From assembly GCF_027214005.1 (NCBI RefSeq), contig NZ_JAPWGY010000007.1, positions 62,001-126,000 on the forward strand: DNA of 64,000 nt, written 5' to 3'. Below are positions 44,305 to 52,793 of this stretch, one piece after another. Source of the stretch: Kiloniella laminariae. GTDB lineage: Bacteria; Pseudomonadota; Alphaproteobacteria; Kiloniellales; Kiloniellaceae. Below the pieces are notes generated by a model, which did no database searches, was not told the origin of the DNA, and saw nothing but the letters and a program-made list of their open reading frames with translations. The first letter of the stretch is position 1. Every line of letters begins with the position of its first letter. The position numbers and the translations under genes are program-made.

Positions 44305-45609
44305 CTAATCCATAATCATAGCCGGAAGCCACAGAGAGAGGGCCGGAAAAAGTATGAGCAAGGCAAGGCGGGCAACATCGGCAAAAAGAAAGGCCACGAC
44401 GCCCCGGCTGATTGTTTGCAGGGTCAGGCCGGGGGTGCCAGCCATGATGATAAAGAGGTTCATGCCTACGGGGGGAGTGATCAGCCCGACTTCAACCACA
44501 GACACCATAATCACACCAAACCAGATCGGATCGAAACCGAGTGAGGTAATCAGGGGATAGATAAACGGCAGGGTGAGGAGGATCATGGAGAGGGCATCCA
44601 TGAAGCACCCCAGGATTATATAAAAGATAACCAGCAGAATCAGGATCATATAGCGATCCCAACCCAGTTCCGTGACAAAGGAAACCAATGACTGAGGCAG
44701 GCCTGTGGTTTCAATGAAATAATTGAATACAGCAGTGCCGACGAGAATAAGAAAAATCATTCCCGTGGTGTTGGCGGTCTCGTTCAGGCTTTCCCAGAAG
44801 CTGCGCAGATTGAGCTGGCGCTTGGCGAGCGCCAGAAGAAAAGCACCGATGGCACCGATAGCTGCTGCCTCGGTCGGGGAAAACCAGCCTGCGTAGATTC
44901 CACCGATCACAACGCCAAACAGAAGAATGACAGGCCAGACACTGAAGAGAGCCGAGAATCTTTGAGGCCATTCTACCCGGGTGTCAGCCGGGCCGAATGC
45001 GGGGTTTCTGGCGGTCTTGATCCAGATGGCCAGCATGTAGAGCCCGGTAGCCAGGAGACCGGGGATCAGCGCGGCAGCGAAAAGGCGCCCGATCGACTGC
45101 TCGGTCAGAATGGCGTAGATGATCATGATGACACTGGGAGGGATCAGCACACCCAATGTGCCGCCAGCAGCGATGGTGGCGCTGGCAAGACCATCATCAT
45201 AGTTGCGACGACGCATTTCAGGCATTGCGACCCGGCACATGGTCGCGGCGGTTGCCAGCGATGATCCGCAGATGGCCCCAAAGGCGGCGCAGGCGCCGAC
45301 TGTTGCCATGGCGAGGCCGCCCCGATAGTGGCCGATAAAGGCATGAACGCCGTCATAGAGCGCGCGGGATAGTCCGGCCCGGGCCGAGAAAGCCCCCATC
45401 AGAATAAACAGCGGAATGACCGAGAGAGAGTAAGGGAAGACAGACTCAAAAGGGATAGAGCCCATGATAAAGGCAACGGAATCATATCCGTTGACGATCA
45501 GCCCGCCGATGGCCCCAACCATTCCCATGGCAATGGCGATGGGAATGCGAAAAGCAATTAGACCCAACAGAACGACAAAGGAGATGAGGCCGATTATTTC
45601 CGGAGACAT
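44305..45609 (-). CDS. dctM: TRAP transporter large permease, DctM type
   Basis: The 434-residue membrane protein has about 12 segments. The ATG at 45609 fits the family N-terminus (M-S-P-E-I-I-G-L-I-S-F); the upstream frame has no hydrophobic start. Features: G-V-I-G-G-I-Y-A-G-W-F-S-P-T-E-A-A-A-I-G and C-F-M-D-A-L-S-M-I-L-L-T-L-P, both typical. With DctQ and DctP it drives sodium-dependent uptake of an organic acid. Confidence 0.95.
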   Translation of the reverse strand: MSPEIIGLISFVVLLGLIAFRIPIAIAMGMVGAIGGLIVNGYDSVAFIMGSIPFESVFPYSLSVIPLFILMGAFSARAGLSRALYDGVHAFIGHYRGGLAMATVGACAAFGAICGSSLATAATMCRVAMPEMRRRNYDDGLASATIAAGGTLGVLIPPSVIMIIYAILTEQSIGRLFAAALIPGLLATGLYMLAIWIKTARNPAFGPADTRVEWPQRFSALFSVWPVILLFGVVIGGIYAGWFSPTEAAAIGAIGAFLLALAKRQLNLRSFWESLNETANTTGMIFLILVGTAVFNYFIETTGLPQSLVSFVTELGWDRYMILILLVIFYIILGCFMDALSMILLTLPFIYPLITSLGFDPIWFGVIMVSVVEVGLITPPVGMNLFIIMAGTPGLTLQTISRGVVAFLFADVARLALLILFPALSLWLPAMIMD

Positions 45610-45620
45610 GGTTCTGGGCC

Positions 45621-46139
45621 CTATGGCTTGTGCAGGGACAGGACATCCCGTTGAGTGACGAGGGTATAGAAGCTGGCAATGCACAGATGAAGCGCAACCA
45701 GAACCGAGAGGGCGGATCCGATGACAAGGGGGATCCAGTAGTAGATCATGGGAAGCCCGAGGGTCATGGAGATATCACCGTACTCGTTCTGCATTTGGGC
45801 TTGGGTAAAGGAAAAAACCATGATGGCGAACATGAAACAGCAACTGAGCAGGGCCCCGATCAGTTGGAACAGCGCGGCAGGCCGCAAGGGCAAACGGTCC
45901 GTGATGATGGAGACTGCCACATGGCTCCCGCTCATAAAGGTCTGGGGAATAGAAAGATAGGCAGCCGAAAGGATCATGAGCTGGATCAAGTCAATTGTGC
46001 CATAGATACCTGCCCCATCCATCTTGCGCAAAATGACATCCGACGTGGTTATCAGCATGGCTCCAAGCAGGAAAAGCATGCCAAGTCCAGCGGTGTATTT
46101 TGTCACGCTGCCGAGTATCCTGTGGGACTGTTTGATCAT
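45621..46139 (-). CDS. dctQ: TRAP transporter small permease, DctQ type
   Basis: The 172-residue protein has four membrane segments. The R-K-M-D-G-A-G-I-Y-G loop and the M-S-G-S-H-V-A-V block match the DctQ consensus. It lies between dctP and dctM, 11 bp before dctM. It forms the membrane complex with DctM. Confidence 0.92.
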   Translation of the reverse strand: MIKQSHRILGSVTKYTAGLGMLFLLGAMLITTSDVILRKMDGAGIYGTIDLIQLMILSAAYLSIPQTFMSGSHVAVSIITDRLPLRPAALFQLIGALLSCCFMFAIMVFSFTQAQMQNEYGDISMTLGLPMIYYWIPLVIGSALSVLVALHLCIASFYTLVTQRDVLSLHKP

Positions 46140-46220
46140 GCTTGTGCCTGTTGTTCTGGCGTATTAATTTTCGGGAAAACCCGGCTGACTGTTCTTGTTC
46201 CAATCAGCCGGGGCGCCGGA

Positions 46221-47246
46221 TTATTCGTATTTGGCGATGGTTTTTACAGCCGCCTCATAGATTTCGCGGGCGTTTGCCACACCAGATTCCTCGATGCTTT
46301 TGAGGTATTTTTCTGTGGTGGGCTGAAGGGCTGTGCGCCATTCCGCCCGTTCGCTGTCAGAAAGTGTCAAAACGGAATTGCCTTTGGCCTTCACATCAGC
46401 AATGCCGGGCTCATCCCATTTGTTCCACCAGGGACCGAACTTCGCGACCAGAGTGTCTCCGCTGATGGCATCAATGGCCGCACGGATATCTTCGGGCAGG
46501 GCGTTATATTTTTTCTCGTTCATAACGAAATAGAAGCTGGTGGTGTAGGCCTTGGCATCAAGGTGGTAGTCGAGAACTTCGGCAAGCTTGAAGCCATGTA
46601 CGCCGTCATACGGGAACAGGTTGCCGTCGATCACACCCTTTTGCAGGTTTTCATAAACCTGGGTCGGAGGCAGGCCGACAGGCGTTGCATTGAGCTGTTC
46701 AAGCATCATGGATGTTGCCAGGCTTGGGGTGCGCAGACGCAACCCTTCCAGATCAGCCATGGTTTTTACCTGTTTGTCGCGGGTATGGATCAGGCCAGGA
46801 TTGTGGGCATGGAGAGCCAGAACCTTAAGCCCGTCGTATTCTTCGGCCAGATATTCAGGATAAAGATCCCAGAGAGCCCGGGACGCTGCGTCGGCTGACT
46901 TGGTAAGAAAAGGCAGATCCATAATCAGGGTGCGCGGGAGGCGGCCACGGGGAAAGCCGGTCAGGCCGTGAGCGATATCGACAACACCGGCACGGACCTG
47001 ATCGTATTGCTTGGCGACATGTCCAAAAGCGGATCCGGCGGGAAAAATTGTGACCTTTACCTGTCCGTTTGTCTGCTCTTCCAGTTCTTTGGCCCAAGGC
47101 TCAAGGAAATCTGTATGCGTCGGGTGTGATGCTGGCAGAAAGTGGCTGAGTTTGAGCTCGATGGTTTCTGCAAGGGCAGGAGTTAACGTGGCTGTCGCCA
47201 GTGATGTTGCCAGTGTTGCGGCAGCGGCAAGTAGTATGTGTTTCAT
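46221..47246 (-). CDS. dctP: TRAP transporter solute-binding protein, DctP family
   Basis: This 341-residue periplasmic protein has a signal peptide ending near A-L-A-E (residue 28). Family features: L-S-H-F-L-P-A-S-H-P near the start, V-K-V-T-I-F-P-A-G, and the L-R-T-P-S-L-A-T region with the arginine that holds the substrate carboxylate. It begins the dctP-dctQ-dctM-marR-maiA run. The probable ligand is an organic or aromatic acid. Confidence 0.95.
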   Translation of the reverse strand: MKHILLAAAATLATSLATATLTPALAETIELKLSHFLPASHPTHTDFLEPWAKELEEQTNGQVKVTIFPAGSAFGHVAKQYDQVRAGVVDIAHGLTGFPRGRLPRTLIMDLPFLTKSADAASRALWDLYPEYLAEEYDGLKVLALHAHNPGLIHTRDKQVKTMADLEGLRLRTPSLATSMMLEQLNATPVGLPPTQVYENLQKGVIDGNLFPYDGVHGFKLAEVLDYHLDAKAYTTSFYFVMNEKKYNALPEDIRAAIDAISGDTLVAKFGPWWNKWDEPGIADVKAKGNSVLTLSDSERAEWRTALQPTTEKYLKSIEESGVANAREIYEAAVKTIAKYE

Positions 47247-47370
47247 GGATCAATAGCCTTCCTGTACGGCGGTGGCCTGTTTGTTCAGGCCAATTTGCGA
47301 GTGAGCGTCGCTCTTTATCAAGCCAGTGGATTTGCTATTTGTAATCCATAATTGGCTGGTTGATCATAAT

Positions 47371-47386
47371 AGTTTCATATGAAACA
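47371..47386. promoter_or_regulatory. Candidate MarR operator 1
   Basis: AGTTTCATATGAAACA contains the perfect 14-bp palindrome GTTTCATATGAAAC (47372-47385), on the dctP side of the gap. It shares AGTTTCAT with site 2, 142 bp away. Confidence 0.6.
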
Positions 47387-47510
47387 AATTGGCAATTAAT
47401 TTTTTGGGTAAATTTATGGTTCAGTTAATTTATTGAATTATAACAATATAATTTAAATCAATGAAAATTATTCGTAGTGTGGTATGGTGAAATTTACGAT
47501 ATTCCTTGAA

Positions 47511-47530
47511 TTAGTTTCATTTGTAACTAA
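47511..47530. promoter_or_regulatory. Candidate MarR operator 2
   Basis: TTAGTTTCATTTGTAACTAA has 6-bp inverted arms TTAGTT/AACTAA, and AGTTTCAT at its centre matches site 1. It lies 122 bp upstream of the VOC gene start. Confidence 0.55.
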
Positions 47531-47651
47531 TCTCGAACGTCTTAACTGTGTGTTTGTACAGTTCGCCAGAGTTGCTCTGGCCAGATTGTATTGATGCGTC
47601 ATAAATCGGTTGTACGGGGTCCCGTATGGCCTCATGCCTATGAGGTTGAAG

Positions 47652-48188
47652 ATGAAAATCGAACAGATACACCACGTTGCTTATCGCTGTAAGGATGCCA
47701 AGGAAACGGTCGAATGGTACGGAAAGTACCTGAATATGGATTTTATTCTTGCGATTGCTGAAGACGAGGTTCCCTCGACCAAGGCAAAAGATCCCTATAT
47801 GCATATCTTTCTTGATGCAGGAAAAGGCAGCATTCTAGCATTTTTCGAAATTCCCAATTCACCCCCGATGGGCCGTGATCCGAATACACCGGAATGGGTG
47901 CAGCACCTGGCATTGAGCGTTGCTACGATGGACGAGATGATGTCGGTCAAAGCCAAGCTGGAAGCTGATGGTATTAATGTCCTGGGACCAACGGATCATA
48001 CGCTGTTCAAGTCGATCTATTTCTTTGACCCCAGTGGACACCGGATTGAACTGGCCGTGAATGTCGGAACCCCTGAGATGAACAAGAAGCTCGATGCCGT
48101 GAAATGGGAAATGCTGGAAGAGTGGTCAAAAACCAAGCGGGCACCAAAGCATGCGGACTGGATGCATGAAAAAGCACGTAGCTCTTAA
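47652..48188 (+). CDS. VOC-superfamily enzyme (glyoxalase/dioxygenase fold)
   Basis: The 178-residue single-domain vicinal-oxygen-chelate protein starts at ATG 47652; the upstream TTG frame is not supported. Metal ligands of the fold are visible as His in I-H-H-V-A-Y, His in W-V-Q-H-L-A-L-S-V and Glu in H-R-I-E-L-A-V. It is followed after 16 bp by the FAH-family gene. It could be a ring-cleaving dioxygenase, a lyase or an isomerase of the pathway that ends at the FAH hydrolase. The reaction is not readable from sequence. Confidence 0.85.
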   Translation: MKIEQIHHVAYRCKDAKETVEWYGKYLNMDFILAIAEDEVPSTKAKDPYMHIFLDAGKGSILAFFEIPNSPPMGRDPNTPEWVQHLALSVATMDEMMSVKAKLEADGINVLGPTDHTLFKSIYFFDPSGHRIELAVNVGTPEMNKKLDAVKWEMLEEWSKTKRAPKHADWMHEKARSS

Positions 48189-48204
48189 GGCAGGTAATCT
48201 ATAG

Positions 48205-49230
48205 ATGAAACTCGCAACATATAAAAACGGCACACGTGATGGCCTGCTGGTTGTTGTCAGCCGTGATCTTGAACTCTGTATCCCCGCAGGAGATATTGCG
48301 CCAACCCTGCAATCTGCATTGGATAACTGGGAACAGGCCGCTCTGACGCTGGGTCAGATTTATCAGGATCTTAATCGCAAAGGAGCCGAGCTTGCGGGCG
48401 CGATGATCTTTGATCAGGAGGCTTGTGAGTCTCCTTTGCCACGTTCGTATCAGTGGGCCGATGGTTCTGCTTACGTCAATCATGTGGAACTGGTGCGCAA
48501 GGCGCGGGGTGCCGAACTGCCCGAGAGTTTCTGGAGTGATCCATTGATGTATCAGGGCGGGTCGGACAGCTTTATTGGACCGCGAGAGGATATCCCGCTG
48601 GCTTCGGAAGACTGGGGGATTGATTTCGAAGCCGAGATCGCGGTCATCACTGATGACACCCCGATGGGGGTAAGCGCGGCAGCCGCGGCGGATCACATCA
48701 AATTACTGATGCTGGTAAACGATGTCTCGCTGCGTGGCCTGATTCCAGCAGAGCTGGCAAAGGGCTTTGGCTTCTTTCAGTCGAAACCCTCCAGTGCCTT
48801 TTCTCCCGTGGCGGTGACGCCGGATGAACTGGGGGCGTCATGGACAGGTGGCAAGGTCCATCTGCCGTTGCAGTCCTGGTTGAATGGGGAGCTGTTCGGC
48901 AAGCCGGAAGCGGGTGTGGACATGACATTCAGTTTTCCGGAAATCGTTGCGCATGCCGCAAAAACCCGGCCATTGGGGGCGGGAGCGATTGTCGGTTCGG
49001 GAACGGTATCCAATAAACTGGATGGCGGACCTGGCAAGCCGGTTTCTCAGGGGGGACTTGGTTATTCCTGTCTGGCTGAAATCCGTATGATCGAGACCAT
49101 TGCCCAGGGGGCCCCAGTTACGCCCTTTATGAAATTCGGCGATCGTGTCGCAATCGAGATGCAGGACAAGAACGGTCAGTCAATTTTTGGCCGGATTGAT
49201 CAGCAGGTCGTCAAGTATCAGACGCGATGA
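48205..49230 (+). CDS. Fumarylacetoacetate hydrolase family protein
   Basis: The 341-residue protein of the FAH fold hydrolyses a C-C bond in 1,3-dicarbonyl compounds. Metal ligands lie in W-G-I-D-F-E-A-E-I-A (the D-x-E and E pattern) and in L-V-N-D-V-S-L-R. The late G-S-G-T-V-S-N and G-D-R-V-A-I-E-M blocks are typical. The length and the N-terminal M-K-L-A-T-Y-K-N-G match two-domain bacterial FAH proteins of aromatic degradation. With MaiA it suggests cleavage of a fumaryl-type product. Confidence 0.88.
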   Translation: MKLATYKNGTRDGLLVVVSRDLELCIPAGDIAPTLQSALDNWEQAALTLGQIYQDLNRKGAELAGAMIFDQEACESPLPRSYQWADGSAYVNHVELVRKARGAELPESFWSDPLMYQGGSDSFIGPREDIPLASEDWGIDFEAEIAVITDDTPMGVSAAAAADHIKLLMLVNDVSLRGLIPAELAKGFGFFQSKPSSAFSPVAVTPDELGASWTGGKVHLPLQSWLNGELFGKPEAGVDMTFSFPEIVAHAAKTRPLGAGAIVGSGTVSNKLDGGPGKPVSQGGLGYSCLAEIRMIETIAQGAPVTPFMKFGDRVAIEMQDKNGQSIFGRIDQQVVKYQTR

Positions 49231-49268
49231 GTACTTGTTGATCATCGTCTAGACCTGGATTGCTGTTG

Positions 49269-49310
49269 GAAAAGCCTGCTTCTTTGTCGAGGAGCAGGCT
49301 TTTCTTGTTT
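49269..49310 (+). terminator. Intrinsic terminator after the FAH gene
   Basis: GAAAAGCCTGCT (49269-49280) pairs perfectly with AGCAGGCTTTTC (49293-49304) around a 12-base loop. TTGTTT follows. Confidence 0.88.
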
Positions 49311-49477
49311 GTGCTGGTTGTTGATTTTGCCTCGCTGGTTCCATTTTGGAACAGGTGCTATTTCTGTTTGGCAATAGTAACGATGAAGAAAAAGCAATAT
49401 GCTGCACTGCAATAATAACTGTTAGCCGCCCAAAAGTGGTGGGAAAATAACAGGCTTTTGAACTCCAGGAGGCTAGA

Positions 49478-50365
49478 ATGACCGAATCTCACCGGCCACG
49501 CCGATCCGTGCTTTATATGCCGGGTTCCAATCCCCGGGCGCTTGAAAAGGGAAGATCTGTTGCCGCTGATGCGTTGATTCTTGATCTGGAAGACGCTGTG
49601 GCGGGGGACAAAAAACCTGAAGCCCGCAATGAGGTTGTCCGGGCGATCAAGAAGGGCGGTTATGGCAGCCGGGAAATTATTGTCCGGGTGAACCCGCTGG
49701 ATACGGAATGGGGGATGGAAGATGTCCGTACCATTTCGAAAACAAAAGCTGATGCCATACTTTTGCCCAAGGTGGAGACAGCAGAGCAGGTGATTGCTCT
49801 GGAGGCCATGATGGTTGGTGCTGGCGCGCCTCGGGAAATGTCTATCATGTGCATGATGGAAACGCCGATGGGGATGCTGTGTGCCAAGCAGATCGCCGGG
49901 GCATCGAAACGTATTTCCTGCCTGGTGATGGGGACATCGGATCTGGTCAAGGATCTGCAGGCCCAACATACAGGTATGCGGTTGCCGGTCCTGACGTCGC
50001 TTGGCCTCTGCCTTCTGGCCGCAAGGGCCTACAAACTGGCTATTCTTGATGGTGTCTATCTGGATCTGAAAGACGATGAGGGCCTGCTGGAATCCTGTCG
50101 CCAGGGACGTGAACTGGGCTTTGATGGCAAGACGTTGATACATCCCAAAACTGTCGATGTGGCAAATAAAGTATTTGGTCCCTCTGAAGAAGCGATAGAA
50201 TGGGCGCAGGCTGTGGTCGTTGCCTATAATGCTGCTTTGAAAGACGGCAAGGGTGTCGCCATCCTTGATGGTAAACTGATTGAAAATCTCCATGCCGTCG
50301 AGGCGAAGCGCATTCTGGCGACAGCTGAGGCGATCAGAGAGCTTGAGGCTTATTGGGGTGCCTGA
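49478..50365 (+). CDS. mcl: CoA-ester lyase: malyl-CoA lyase/thioesterase family
   Basis: The 295-residue HpcH/HpaI-type TIM barrel has M-P-G-S-N at the start, D-L-E-D-A-V-A near residue 40, and C-M-M-E-T-P-M-G-M with the metal-binding Glu. The Arg/Asp set is R-V-N-P-L-D-T-E-W. Enzymes of this type cleave (3S)-malyl-CoA or beta-methylmalyl-CoA, or hydrolyse malyl-CoA. The next gene is mesaconyl-CoA hydratase, so a role in the ethylmalonyl-CoA pathway is well supported. Whether it is the lyase (Mcl1) or thioesterase (Mcl2) paralogue is not settled. Confidence 0.88.
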   Translation: MTESHRPRRSVLYMPGSNPRALEKGRSVAADALILDLEDAVAGDKKPEARNEVVRAIKKGGYGSREIIVRVNPLDTEWGMEDVRTISKTKADAILLPKVETAEQVIALEAMMVGAGAPREMSIMCMMETPMGMLCAKQIAGASKRISCLVMGTSDLVKDLQAQHTGMRLPVLTSLGLCLLAARAYKLAILDGVYLDLKDDEGLLESCRQGRELGFDGKTLIHPKTVDVANKVFGPSEEAIEWAQAVVVAYNAALKDGKGVAILDGKLIENLHAVEAKRILATAEAIRELEAYWGA

Positions 50366-50470
50366 TTAACCCTGTTTGACAGGGATGCTGACGTGGTGTT
50401 GTGACGACTTGATCAAAGGTTGCCGATGCCGTCCGGAATGATATCCGGGATAACCATAAGGGGTAAGGCA

Positions 50471-51562
50471 ATGCCATCAAAAAATGAAAACCTTGGGAGC
50501 AGCAAGACCAACAAGGGAAATTTCTTTGAGGATTTTCATGTTGGTATGTCTTTGAAGCATGCGACCCCCCGAACAGTAACTGCTGGTGATCAGGCTCTGT
50601 ACCAGGCTCTTTACGGATCAAGGTTTGTGCTTGCTTCTTCCGACGAGTTTGCCCGCTCAGTTGGTCTGGCGCAGGCGCCGCTCGATGACTTCCTGGCTTT
50701 TCATCTTGTGTTTGGCAAAACCGTTCCAGACATTTCCCTGAATGCTGTTGCAAACCTCGGTTATGCAGAGGGCCGTTTTGGGGTGCCTTTGTTTCCCGGA
50801 GACACGGTGACGACGACCAGTGAAGTGATCGGGACCAAGGAAAATTCTAATGGCAAGACCGGTGTGGTCTATGTCCGGTCAACAGGTCGGAACCAGTATG
50901 GTGAAATGGTTCTTGAATATGTGCGTTGGGTAATGGTGCGTATGTCCGCTTTGGCTCTGTCCCCGAGGAAAAGTCCAACGAAGGCAGCAGAGGTTCCGGA
51001 TTTACTCGCCAGTGTTAAGACTTCTGACCTTACGATTCCTGAAGAGATGACCTTTGCGGGCTTTGACAGTGTTTTGTCCGGTTCGCCTTATCTTTGGGGG
51101 GATTACAAGGTGGGGGAACGGATTGCCCATGTGGATGGTATGACAATTGAGGAAGCTGAACACCAGATGGCGACCCGGCTCTACCAAAACACCGCCAAGG
51201 TACATTTTAACCAGCATAGTGAAGGCCAGGGGCGCTTTGGGCGTCGCCTGATCTATGGTGGGCATATCATCTCGCTTGCCCGCTCCCTGTCATTCAATGG
51301 TATGGAAAATGCTGTAAAGGTTGTTGCCCTTAATGGAGGGACGCATGTGGCGCCTACTTTCGCCGGGGATACAATCTATGCCTGGAGCGAAGTGCTAGAG
51401 AAAATTGAATTGTCAGGACGCAGTGATGTTGGTGCGCTTCGTGTTCGGCTGGTAGCGGCGAAGAATAATGACTGTGGTGATTTTCCCTTGCGTGATGAGC
51501 AGGGGGGGTGTCATCCAGATGTTGTTCTTGACCTGGATTATACGGTTTTGATGCCAAGGTGA
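50471..51562 (+). CDS. mch: Mesaconyl-CoA hydratase
   Basis: The enzyme hydrates mesaconyl-C1-CoA to beta-methylmalyl-CoA in the ethylmalonyl-CoA pathway. The 363-residue protein has two fused MaoC-type hot-dog domains. The first has F-F-E-D-F-H-V-G, H-A-T-P-R-T-V-T-A-G-D, L-Y-G-S-R-F and V-P-D-I-S-L-N-A-V-A-N-L-G-Y-A, a strong family signature. The second has Y-K-V-G-E-R and V-H-F-N-Q-H. ATG 50471 follows a GGTAAGG site. It lies 105 bp after mcl. Confidence 0.93.
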   Translation: MPSKNENLGSSKTNKGNFFEDFHVGMSLKHATPRTVTAGDQALYQALYGSRFVLASSDEFARSVGLAQAPLDDFLAFHLVFGKTVPDISLNAVANLGYAEGRFGVPLFPGDTVTTTSEVIGTKENSNGKTGVVYVRSTGRNQYGEMVLEYVRWVMVRMSALALSPRKSPTKAAEVPDLLASVKTSDLTIPEEMTFAGFDSVLSGSPYLWGDYKVGERIAHVDGMTIEEAEHQMATRLYQNTAKVHFNQHSEGQGRFGRRLIYGGHIISLARSLSFNGMENAVKVVALNGGTHVAPTFAGDTIYAWSEVLEKIELSGRSDVGALRVRLVAAKNNDCGDFPLRDEQGGCHPDVVLDLDYTVLMPR

Positions 51563-51815
51563 GCCCCTGCTGGTGGTGCCGAACTCGTGTGGAGGTGACT
51601 TTGCTCCCGAGGGCTGAGAGTTTCTGGAAAGTAATAAATTCCTGCAGCCGGGTTGTTTGTTGAATAACAAGTAAGCCAGGTTAAAACCGGGATGGATAAG
51701 TTGCAAATAAAAGTTTGCTGTTGAAAAAAACCACTGGGAAAATAAATTTTCAGGGTAGTGTTTTGATGAATTATTGCGCTGCAGCAGGGGTGTTTTATTT
51801 GAAATTTAATAGGAG

Positions 51816-51863
51816 ATAAAAAGTAAAAAAATCTTGTCGGGCGAGACTGATTTTACTTTTTAT
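51816..51863. repeat. AT-only inverted repeat upstream of sdhC
   Basis: ATAAAAAGTAAAA (51816-51828) and TTTTACTTTTTAT (51851-51863) form a perfect 13-bp inverted repeat with a 22-bp spacer. It lies 250 bp after mch and 150 bp before sdhC. It could be a weak terminator, an operator or an A-tract bend. Confidence 0.5.
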
Positions 51864-51900
51864 TCCATGTCGTTTCTGAATTGGTTTTTGTCGCCTTGCA

Positions 51901-51929
51901 TTGACTAATGTTGCGATGCGGTTTAACGT
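51901..51929 (+). promoter_or_regulatory. Candidate sdhCDAB promoter
   Basis: TTGACT (51901-51906), a 17-bp spacer and TAACGT (51924-51929) lie about 80 bp upstream of the sdhC start. The 448-bp region between mch and sdhC shows no other gene. Confidence 0.45.
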
Positions 51930-52010
51930 CGACGGATCTTTGGGTTCTACAAAATATAATGCGCGCGAAGCACAAATGTGGAACCGGCGCGCGATATCGG
52001 GAAAGAAAAT

Positions 52011-52403
52011 ATGACCAGGGGTAACAGACCTCTTTCGCCTCACCTGCAGGTATATCGTCCTCAACTTACTTCCTCCCTCTCCATCCTCTTTCGTATCATG
52101 GGCGTGGCCACCTCTGTCGGATCGCTGGTGCTGATCTGGTGGCTGGTTGCTGCGGCAAGCGGTGCTGAATATTTTGAGATGGTTCAATCCTTCCTTGGTT
52201 CCTGGTTTGGCCGCCTGATGCTTTTTGGCTGGACGCTTGCGCTGGTTTACCACCTGTGTAATGGCGTGCGTCACCTCTATTGGGATGCGGGCAAGGGAAT
52301 GGACTTGCCAAGTGTTCATGCTTCGGGAAAAGCCGTGGTTGTTGTCAGTCTTTTGCTGACCCTCGGCCTCTGGGTTCTGGCTTATAGTGTAGGAGGAGCC
52401 TGA
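52011..52403 (+). CDS. sdhC: Succinate dehydrogenase cytochrome b556 subunit
   Basis: This 130-residue membrane subunit holds heme b and the quinone site with SdhD. Signatures: R-P-L-S-P-H-L-Q-V-Y-R near the start and H-L-C-N-G-V-R-H-L with the heme-ligand histidine. Three hydrophobic helices are visible. ATG 52011 fits the family; the earlier frame does not. It begins sdhCDAB. Confidence 0.95.
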   Translation: MTRGNRPLSPHLQVYRPQLTSSLSILFRIMGVATSVGSLVLIWWLVAAASGAEYFEMVQSFLGSWFGRLMLFGWTLALVYHLCNGVRHLYWDAGKGMDLPSVHASGKAVVVVSLLLTLGLWVLAYSVGGA

Positions 52404-52404
52404 T

Positions 52405-52785
52405 ATGTCTCTTCGTTCTCCTCTTGCCCGTGTACGCGGGCTTGGCTCTGCCCGGGAAGGATCTTCCCACTGGTGGGCCCAGCGTTTGACCAGCGTGGCA
52501 CTGGTGCCTCTGGTCCTGTGGTTTGTCTTCTCTGTTGCCATGATGGCTGGTGCTGACTATGTCGAGTTTATCGACTGGGTTCGCTCGCCAGTGGTTGCTG
52601 GTCTGCTGGTCTTGTTGATATCTGTCGGGCTGCTGCATTCCAGCCAGGGGATGCAGGTGGTCATTGAAGATTATATTCACGGCGAATTCTGCAAGGTAGT
52701 CGCCCTGTTCCTGAGCCAGTCTGTCCATGTTGTGTTGGGGCTGACAGGTGTTCTTTCCGTTTTGTTGATTCTTTTCAGGGGCTAG
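52405..52785 (+). CDS. sdhD: Succinate dehydrogenase hydrophobic anchor subunit
   Basis: The 126-residue protein has three membrane helices and the [13 protein letters not shown] motif near the heme and quinone. It starts one base after the sdhC stop (TGATATG spacing) and ends nine bases before sdhA. Confidence 0.94.
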   Translation: MSLRSPLARVRGLGSAREGSSHWWAQRLTSVALVPLVLWFVFSVAMMAGADYVEFIDWVRSPVVAGLLVLLISVGLLHSSQGMQVVIEDYIHGEFCKVVALFLSQSVHVVLGLTGVLSVLLILFRG

Positions 52786-52793
52786 GGAAAACC

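Larger units (their letters stand above)
47247..47651. promoter_or_regulatory. Shared divergent control region, dctP operon / VOC-FAH operon
   Basis: These 405 bp are AT-rich, without a gene. They hold the promoters of the dctPQM-marR-maiA run (minus) and the VOC-FAH pair (plus), plus two related palindromes listed separately. Nothing else stands out. Confidence 0.6.

Noticed and set aside
45630-46898. 422-residue plus-strand frame across dctQ and dctP
   Set aside because: It is antisense to two well-supported TRAP genes.
49358-50293. 311-residue minus-strand frame
   Set aside because: It is opposite mcl, whose motifs are intact; the frame is rich in His, Gln and Phe with no family pattern.
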